From Myoxocephalus aenaeus (Eukaryota; Chordata; Actinopteri; Perciformes; Cottidae): a DNA stretch of 64,000 nt. Below are positions 18,101-64,000 of the stretch, piece after piece. The first letter of the stretch is position 1. The number at the start of each line of letters is the position of its first letter. The notes under the pieces are model-generated. The model worked only from the letters and a program-made list of their open reading frames with translations. It was not told the origin of the DNA and did not search any database. The stretch covers positions 1,315,501 to 1,379,500 of the forward strand of contig JBAMJR010000006.1 in the NCBI GenBank assembly GCA_038501785.1, read 5' to 3'. Made by a program: the position numbers and the translations under genes.

Positions 18101-20654
18101 TTAGAAGTAAATGTTGAAAATGATGAAATCAGGCACAAATATAACTCATACAATTGTAGACTCTGCTGAATGAAGCCGTGTTGTAATAAGAAGTCACATG
18201 ACATGAAGGAAGAGCAGATGACAATGTTCAATGCCATCTTCAACACATGTAAACAACAGATATGGAAAACATGATTACTCAGTATAGTAATGTATGTATC
18301 TTTGTTCCATTATCAAGAATTAAAACTACCAAAAACTATTGCTCAGTAGAAGTAGAAGTAGAAGAAATTATCTTTCACTTTGGTCAAATTCTCAAACAAT
18401 TAAGATAACAGACAATTGTCTTGGCTCTGGTAAGATATTTTTGCGCTTTGGCTATTTTGTTAATCAACTCCCTAATTATGAATTAGAGATTCAAATTCAT
18501 TTAAAATTATTTGAATAAATTGCCCTATGTTTTTCGTCGTATGTCATTACACTTGACATCATATAGCTTTGGGTAAAAATATTTTATTTCCGCAATAAAA
18601 TAGTGCACATCAATAATGTAAACACACTATATTATAATGCACTCAATAATGTAAACACAGATTATGAAAATGAATGATCCACAGCTCCTCGTTCGTTCGT
18701 TAACGTCGTTTAGGGGTTTTAATTAAAGAATGTAACTGTTTCACAGTTAATTACTTTGACGTTACGCAGCTGGAAGCAGACAAGGTTAAGGTTGAAACAG
18801 GAAGTTATGAGAATTGTGTTTGCTGTGACTCTTACAATTACATTATAATGCAAGTTTGCTCTCATTTTGCTTATAAATCATAATGGGAGGTATGCCAAAT
18901 TAGGTCACTGGAGAGGGTTTATGCAATTTATTTTTCAAATCTGTTCTTCATCAATGAGGCATACCTCGTTTTTTTTCTCCATTCCAGCAAAAGTAACGGT
19001 TTGTTGATTTCTTTTCTTTACAAGTAATCTAAGTAATTTATAAAGTCACTAAATCCACTTTTTCATGACTGAAAGCAAACACACAACAATGTATGTCCTG
19101 GGTTTTGCCATCCTGGTCAGGTCAGCAGGGATGTGTGCCACAGTGCCCACTGTTTTTGGATATGAAAAAAGGGACAAAATCACTTGTAAAAACAATATGT
19201 TTCGACACCAAAGAGATGATTCAAGAATGTGCGTATAACCATGATATGATAATTATGTTTACTGATACTGATATACATACCACTCCATGTACATCAATGT
19301 CTGTGTTTTTGTTCTGTAAATTAGTGAAATGTATTTACTTATGCAATCATAATTACTTCTTTTCTAATAGACAATACGTATTTCCTTCCTTCTTAGATCC
19401 TTATTAAAGGGGATATTACATTCATCATTAGTACTAGGGCTGTCACAAAATCAGATTTTTGCTACAGAATTATTGTGGCCAAAATAATTCACTATAACTA
19501 TTATAGCAATAGCTGTAGAAACAAAAATATTACTACTATTAATAATGCTATCAATAAAATTCATCCTAAACTGCATTTTGTCTTATTTTTTTTTAAATAT
19601 AAGTGTAGGGAGGTGGAGAGTGTCTGCAACCATACATGTACAAAACTGTACAAAAACAACAATTACACAACTGGATTGTGAAAAGGCAACCAAATGAACT
19701 GATAAACCAAAAACCCACATGGTGTAACATCTGCCATCATTACAAGGTCATTGTCAACTGAAACAAAATCACTTGTGGGGAGCAGGTACTGTACTTCATC
19801 ACCATATGTGTATATTAACATGATATCAATATTTCATTTTTTTATATTACAGTTATCGTCGATACCAGTATATCGCGACACCCCTCAGTATGACTTAAAG
19901 AAACATCTGGGAAACCAATATTGCTTTTGCAAGTAGTGAAACATTTTTTACTGCATTATTTTGGACAACGTGACCTCAACGCATCGCAATTCCCATTTGA
20001 TTTATACCTCAACGTGTCATATTGACTTGTCGAAACACAGAACTCTATAAAAGTACACTTCCAGCCGATCTTACCTGATTAGTAAGTGGTATCCTCTTTC
20101 AGACTAATGAAAACTGTGGACACGGTTGCTTGTTTGACATGTTCTTGTTAAACAAGGGTTTCTGAGGTGGAACAAATTGATTTTTGTTTACGCTTCATCA
20201 GTGTGAGCTGGCGGTGTAAAACTCTTTGACCAGTGAACTAGAAAGCCAATTTCAAAGGGAGATGTAATCATCTAATTTACGCAACACTTGTTTCTCTCTG
20301 TGTAACCATCACTACACCGCTCGTTCCTAATCCTTTAAGGGTAATCAACGGAGTGCTGGCTACACACTCTACATGTAAACCTCATGTTCATCCATGACTT
20401 TATCTGCTACCGTTTCTCCATCATGTGGCAACCGAATGAACTGCAGACTGTGGCTTCGTATGGAGTCTGTTTATCGCGTATACTAATGCCTGCATGTTTT
20501 TTAAAATATTTCACTTCTTGTTTTTTGATAAGCTCCCATCCAACCTATTAATTACAAATGTAAACATAACTTATTCACATTTAACTTCCTTTAAAAAGTA
20601 TCATTATGTACATTTGCTGGTATTACTCTGTATTTGCAGTACTTGTACTCTGTC

Positions 20655-20825
20655 TCCTTGTTTTAAAGGTTCAGTGACTAACATTTATGAGGATCTACAG
20701 AAATGGCATATCATATTAGTAAGAATGTTTTTGTTTGGTGTAATAACCGGAAAATTATGTTTTTATTACCTTAGAATGAACCGCTTATATCTACATAGAG
20801 AGCGGGTCTTATATCTGCCATAAAC
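20655..20825. mobile_element. Dispersed fish repeat (non-coding)
   Basis: AAAGGTTCAGTGACTAACAT, ACCTTAGAATGA and TATCTACATAGAGAGCGGGT match from memory a widespread percomorph MITE-like repeat. No coding capacity; ends not defined. Confidence 0.5.
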
Positions 20826-23800
20826 TGTGTCAAAAATAATGCCAATTTTAATCCTGAGTTAGGAGCTTTTTTTGTATTGCACATGTATTAAAGGTCCTAC
20901 AACTTGTTTTCTCAATCAGCTTCTTATGATCAAAGGGGTTGTACACAAACACACAATGCTATGCCAAAGTGAGAACAGATTTAATTATTTCACGAGAGAG
21001 TTCGGCATTACACTGTCCTTTTGTCACTTATTTGAAGTTGGTGAGGCTCTGTTGGAAAAAGGTGACGTCACCATGTACCTAAAAGCACCAATCTGCAACA
21101 TTTATCAAAATGTTGTGAAATGTTATCAGATGTGTTGCTTATTATTCCTGGCACTGTCAGTCAACCTGAGTGTTTAAATAATTCACATTGAAAGGATGTT
21201 TTTTACAATACTACTTTAAAGTATGGTACATCGAAGTAGCAACAGAAAAAATATGTCTATAACATTATCTGTTATCTTTTAGATGAAGTGATTCATCTTT
21301 CTTTCACAACCGGATTCCAGATCGGTGTTTTGGCACCACTAATTAAAAACGATTCACTCATAATAACCAGATCACAGAGCAATAATGGTTTTATTTGGAT
21401 GCAGGGGTTTTCTACATCCAGTCAGTGGTATGGTGTACATTACATCAAAGGGATTCAACCAACCAGACACTCATTAACAAACAGCATCACTAGACAAACA
21501 GTTAAAGAGAAGGTATACAGCGTGACAGCAAGTCACACTCCGGTCCCCACAACATGACAGTCTGCTCCCTTTTTGAGATGTCCTTTTTGAATATTAACTT
21601 ATTGTCTTCTCATGTCAGTAGACTAACAGTGTTACAAATTTCAGCATATATTCCAGGAAAGAAAATGTCTGGTAACATCACATTTAGGGAGAAGGAGAGT
21701 GCACAGAGTGCCCTATGACCTTTGCAAGAGGACGGTCCATATCAGTCCCACTGTTTCCAACAATAATGCAATGAAGGGAAGGAGCTAAAGGACAAGTTAC
21801 GGCTCAACCACAGCACAGGCAGTTCACACGGAAAACAAAAAACGTAGAGAAATATTCTTAGATGATTCTACTGACCCTCATCAGTAGATCGTGTGTACAG
21901 TAGTCTTCAGCGATCAGTCCAAACACAGACAAGCCTTTCACGATGATTCTTCTGTAATTCATGAGAGGACTATCTTTGCACAATGTATTCCTTGTGGTGG
22001 TTTGACGACTGAGTAGCAGTATAAAGTAAAGATAAAAAGCAACATCATTTTTTAATAAACAACTAATAGACAACATATTACAGTAAAAAAAAGTAAATAT
22101 AAAAGTCCAATAAAAATTAATGTTGTGCACAAAAGGCACTCAAATCTTCTGCTCCACCTAAACAGTGTCTATAAATAAAAAACAAAAACAGTCTTTTGAA
22201 CTTGTGTGCTTTCTTTGTATTTCAACAAGCATATGCTTTTTTTGTAACATTATCGTCATAGATTTCCACCGGTGCAAAACTGTAAGGACAGACAAATATA
22301 ACTATATGGATAAGCTTAATGATTGTAATAATATGTCCAGATCATAACACCCTCTAAAAGGTGATGGTGCCACTGGTTTGTCACAAGAAGAAGCAATACC
22401 AGCAGGAACCAGCAGAGGATGTGAGTGCACTGTTTGACTTTAAATACTGTATTGCCTTTTTTCTGGCTGTAGAAGCTCTGTGTTCTTATTAAGAATCAAT
22501 CATTGACCACAAGCAAATATATTTAACTTACATGTATCTCAGTAACACTGCAGAATGTACAGACTGACTGCAGTTGAATCTGGTTTACATGCTAATATTT
22601 AAGTTGATTTCACTCAATCAAGCATTGTTCTCTTTCACTTTTGTTTTCGCAACTGCTACAAGCAGCTTAATATATCATCCCCAATCCCCATACATGTTTA
22701 AAATAAAATCCAATATTGAATTAATTTGTGCATTTTACCAAGGCAAGGCACCACATACAGCCATTGTTTAACTGCCGCAGAATATGAGTCAGACGTTACA
22801 GCGTAAAGCATGCAGAACAGAGCAGGCTCTTTAGGATGCGGATAACAAGGTCTCTGGACAGTAGATATAAACACTGAAATGTTCTCTATTTAGTTTTCTT
22901 CCATCAAAATAAATAGTCAACAGCCAGAGCATAACTGTATCTATCAACAAGGATAAGGAAAGGCAGGAAGGAAGGAGACTGTGACGGCTGTGATAACAGT
23001 ATGTCACAACATCTTCTTCTCAGGTTTCTCTGGGTGAGTATCACAGAGGATCTGTCAGAGGGTATTTTTTCCATGTATAGTATGCATTGATAAAATCACC
23101 CGAATTAGATTTGAAGTGGCAGCAGTTCAAGTTGTGCAAACTGAGGGTGAAAATGGGCGAACGTGTCAAAAGCATAATGAAGAAAACATATTCAGGCTTC
23201 GTTGTCCGTTCAACAGCAATCATGTTTTTTCTACAGTACAGTTACCAAATGCATTCTAAGCTCACAGCTACTATTTTAACTCTATTTTACACAGTTAAAA
23301 ATAATGTTTGTAATTTACTGAATATGATAAGAAGGTGGTTAATGATCTTTACTCTAAGTGACATTCACAGCCAACCCTTTGCCTTTTTTTTCTATCAGCC
23401 TGTACAAGATTAATGCTTCAAAATGACGAGCTATATATTATGTACAAGGTTACCACAGGGTGCCTAGAGTACATTAGTTGATGCATTAATTAAGTTTGCC
23501 CACAGTCCACCCGTACATGATGGTGGGGGACAATTTGCTTCGCTATGTTCTGGTTAGTATGTCTCAGACTCCAGAGATCATCTCCATGCCAGGATATTTT
23601 TATCTTTAGCTGTGAATGACTTCAAGTGCAACATCTAGAGTACCACACAGATGACAGATTTAAAATAAAATACTTTAAGATACCCACGTATTACTTTGTC
23701 AAATATTTGGACATCTGAAACTTGATTCAAGAAAATGAGGTTTCAGACTAATATTTTACGCTTCCAATGACCGTCAGATAAAATTCCACATCATCTCTCA

Positions 23801-24435
23801 ATGATGCAAGACTTTAATATTTTCCTAATTTTATCCGAACCCCGCATGCAGAAGTATATAATGTCACTAAGTTGTTACTTTGCTCAAAATCCACTGTATT
23901 ATAGTACAAACAGAAAACATGGCGACTTCAAGTAAGTTCATAAGTACAGCCTTAAGGCCTGCAACCTAAATGGTAACCAGACTTGGTATTTAAGCCTGAA
24001 TGTCAACCGTCCAGATGAGGTGTTTCACACACATCAGCAGGAGTGACTGAAACATCAGCTGGACAACGTGTGCTGTGTGGAAACTAATACTACATGCCAC
24101 ACAAGTATTGCTTCACTGGCATCCATTGTATCTCTGGAACGAGAACATGACCACAGATTTTTGAAACTGAGGTAAATCTGAATTGTATGTATTCTTATGA
24201 TTTAAAAAAAAATTAAATTGAGTTTCAAAGAGAGTGGAGCTTTACGCTAACACACCTCAACAGCTACTTTCACTTTTTTATCACCATGTTAACATTTTGT
24301 AGGCTCGCTTCAAGAGCTTCCTGAATATATGAATTAAGTCAGGCAGAAAACAGAAATGAAAATATCCATATCTGCACTTCACATATCAGCACTAATTTCC
24401 ATAAATTAGGAAGCTTTACAACCTTCCCACCTCTG

Positions 24436-61431
<36,996 letters not shown>

Positions 61432-64000
61432 CTGTCCATCAAAACAGAAAACACAAAAGGTGTGAGTCAACTGTTGATGCTGCTGTTACAACATGCCTTG
61501 CTCATAAACAACCTGGCAAGCATATTATGAAGAGTATTATCATTATTTGCCCTTGAAGATTTTTCCTCAGGTATTTGTCTTCCACATATTCATTTACTGA
61601 ATGAACAAAATGAGGTAAAGTGGAAAAGCAAAATTATCCTTGCTGTGGTTGATTGACAATGATGTTGATTGACAAATATGACAAATAAAATGACAAATAT
61701 GTTTAGATTGATCCATCAGCCACTAACAGAATTTTTTTTTAAATACTCAAGGAACACTTGTGAACACTGTGAAGCAAGATTTCCTCAACATCTGTTCGGG
61801 CAACACAATGCTGTGGAATGACTTCTGTATGCCAATCTTGAGAAAATGCTGCCTAGTGATTGACTGACAGTAATAATCAATTGCAATAACATACTATTTG
61901 TAGCACGTTTTAAATACTTCAGGAAAATGAAAAACCTTCACACAAGCCATGCAGGGCCACTAAATGAATCATCAATAATCTTATAGTATATCACATTTTT
62001 GGTTAACACAATTAATCATCATCAAATACTTTTATTCAAAGCTATTTCATTGCACTCCCTGAGACCAGCAGCAACATCAAGCATCTATACTGAGAGTGGG
62101 AATGAGCAGTGAGGCTCTGTGCCAAGCTGTAACTCGACTCATGTTGTATGATAGGCGTCTACACTGTGGACCTACTGTGAGATAAAACTGATTCAATGAG
62201 AAGCTAATGCACTCTCCCCCTTGGAGCAAGTACAGGAGTAACGTTTCTCCTTGAGAGGAACCTGATGCTGCCAGGCAGACTACAGATCCTTCATGCCAGT
62301 GGGAACCTATGAGAGGAACCTGATTCCTCTTTGTAGTGCTGTCATCAGCAACAATAATGCCCCTGCTCGGGAACAGAGAAAGGCCTATTTAGCAGAATAG
62401 AAACACAACCTGATGGAAGAAGCTGTTGCAAACAGGATGAGTTGTGTCACTTCTCAAGAGGGAAAGCTCCTGGACTAATGAGCATCTTTTATTTTGAAAC
62501 CAAAATACTGTTTGATCATCTCACATAAAATACTTTTTATTGTCACATACAAACACTATTTGCCTCAGTGCAGCTCCTGAGTCAAGTCTCGCAGTATAAT
62601 TAAATGACAAGAATTCAAGATTACAGCACATCCAGCAGTGGTTTCATCATCATCGCCTTGTATGCTTTCAGTGTTTTCTTGAGTGTTATCTTTAGCAATT
62701 CATAAAACAAACAGTGTGATGGAAAAATAAGTGTGTTTATCACATGATGCTTTGAACAGAATGTATTTGACCAATGTATCAAGTGTTTCCCTCCACTCAA
62801 ACGGACTTCTTGTATTTATGTGTTTGCTTCTGTCATTAAAAGGCCTGCGTGGTAAAGCACTTGAAATCAGAAATGGAAAAAAGTAACTTCCTAAATGTAA
62901 GTCATTGCATGTTGTAAAATCCTTAAGTTACAACATGAGTCATTGCAAGTAATAAACCAAGAAAATAAGGACGAAGGATGGATTGTATGCATATCTGAGC
63001 CATGACAGATGAACTGCTGACTGAATGGTGAAACCACTGCAGTGACACAGACTGTTTCCATGCTGTTGAGGGTGTAATTTGGTCAGCCAAGCCCTCCTTG
63101 TGGATATATGCAGGCTTTCACTGCATAAGGGAAGCTTGCCATTTGAACTGAAACAGTGATGTTGTGGGGGCGAGCCTTCTCTCTCCCTGTGATGTCGTGC
63201 CGCCTGGCTTTAGCCTCGAGCGGCATGCTTCACTCTGTGGTTAACCATTGTCCCAGCCCTCTCCTTCATCCAGGGGCCTCCCAGCGCTGACGGCTTAGAA
63301 CTCCGTTTTTAGTGGGAGCCCTGAACCAGAGCTCAGGGAGAGATACTACTTAACTGCTTCAGTCCTGATGTGAATGACTGGCTGTCCCAGACGTGCACTT
63401 AAGTTCCCTCTATGCAGTGTTTTTTGTTTTTTTGTTCTATGTTATTTGTCTTTAAAAGAGAAAAACTATGTCAAAGCAGCCGAGCTGAGAGAAATGCCCC
63501 AGGAAAATGTGACACCGATGTGCATGAGTGACAGGGAGGACTTTTGAAAACAGTCTTTCACAAAAAGGGAACTCTGAGCCAGCAGCTGCAGCTCTACATT
63601 TGACAGATGAGTTTGGAAAAATAGGTCACGCACACCAGTAGTGTGCCTTTCCTCTCAGAAACCATGAGCAATTGGAGAACTATTCCTTAAGTATTCCCAG
63701 CTCTTTGAGTGGCTTCACTGGCTGCGGTTTATACAAAGTGAGGGACCCCTCTGTGGTTCTTTTCAATCTGTGAGGAGAATGTAAATGTAGACCTGAAGCT
63801 AAAGTGAAAATTATTGTTCCTCTATTTCAAACAACATAAGTCCTGTGCACTATTATTACACTCCTTGAATAACATAAATCCTTCTGATGTCCATATTTGT
63901 CTCTGCTCGGATTTGCTACCATGAAGTGAAGAAATAAAAAGACAAGCGTTTACGGTGTAGATAAAACACACATTAAGTCATTTGACACACAACACATGCC
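61432..64000 (-). other. Start of srgap3 intron 1
   Basis: Upstream of exon A. The missing first coding exon is not found here; I looked for an MSSQTKFKKDKE-like start. It holds copy 2 of the 42-bp repeat (61608). A GC-richer stretch at 63150-63340 could be a regulatory element but has no recognised motif. Confidence 0.6.
61608..61649. repeat. 42-bp repeat, copy 2
   Basis: Partner of 57658-57699, same orientation, on the other side of exon A. Confidence 0.85.

Noticed and set aside
21288..21557. Plus-strand 89-codon frame in the intergenic region
   Set aside because: No splice, domain or family support; lies where the srgap3 3' UTR is expected.

Overview
The window comes from a bony (teleost) fish, probably a percomorph. 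Both single-copy genes have vertebrate intron-exon structures. The introns hold typical fish repeats: Tc1, hAT and foldback MITEs, tRNA-derived SINEs, a non-LTR retrotransposon of the fish type, and a Ty1/copia element of the kind known from fish but not mammals. The background is AT-rich and there are long CA and TA microsatellites. No bacterial, viral, CRISPR or operon-like content was seen.

Layout. 1-6700 is a transposon cluster inside a rad18 intron. A non-LTR retrotransposon (reverse transcriptase C-terminus and 3' UTR, + strand) is split by a complete Ty1/copia element at 1138-5740 with two LTRs, a 5-bp target duplication and one intact gag-pol frame. A degenerate Tc1 copy follows. 6870-14139 (minus) holds the first six coding exons of rad18, the E3 ubiquitin ligase of translesion synthesis; the remaining exons lie left of the window. 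14140-24435 contains the rad18 promoter and the intergenic or 3' UTR stretch. 24436-61431 (minus) holds 21 consecutive coding exons of srgap3, the SLIT-ROBO Rho GTPase-activating protein: F-BAR, RhoGAP, SH3 and the C-terminal tail to the stop codon. Only the first coding exon, about 20 codons, is missing; it must lie right of 64000.

All exon junctions were checked by hand: each has AG/GT borders and matching phase. The exons in the window give about 1,082 srgap3 codons plus the stop, and 264 rad18 codons. Both genes are on the same strand in the same order as I recall from human 3p25 (RAD18 next to SRGAP3), so this is a conserved vertebrate gene pair. There is no evidence that the two products work together. 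RAD18 acts on PCNA at stalled forks. srGAP3 bends membranes and switches off Rac-type GTPases in neurons.

The main points for a second look are two perfect 19-bp-arm, 3-nt-loop hairpins, one of them inside rad18 coding sequence. Others are the intact copia element with an initiator-tRNA anticodon-arm primer site nested in a retrotransposon 3' UTR, a hAT MITE with an 8-bp target duplication carrying a tRNA-like insert, and a possible alternative terminal exon that would make a short F-BAR-only srgap3 product. I found no convincing new gene system.
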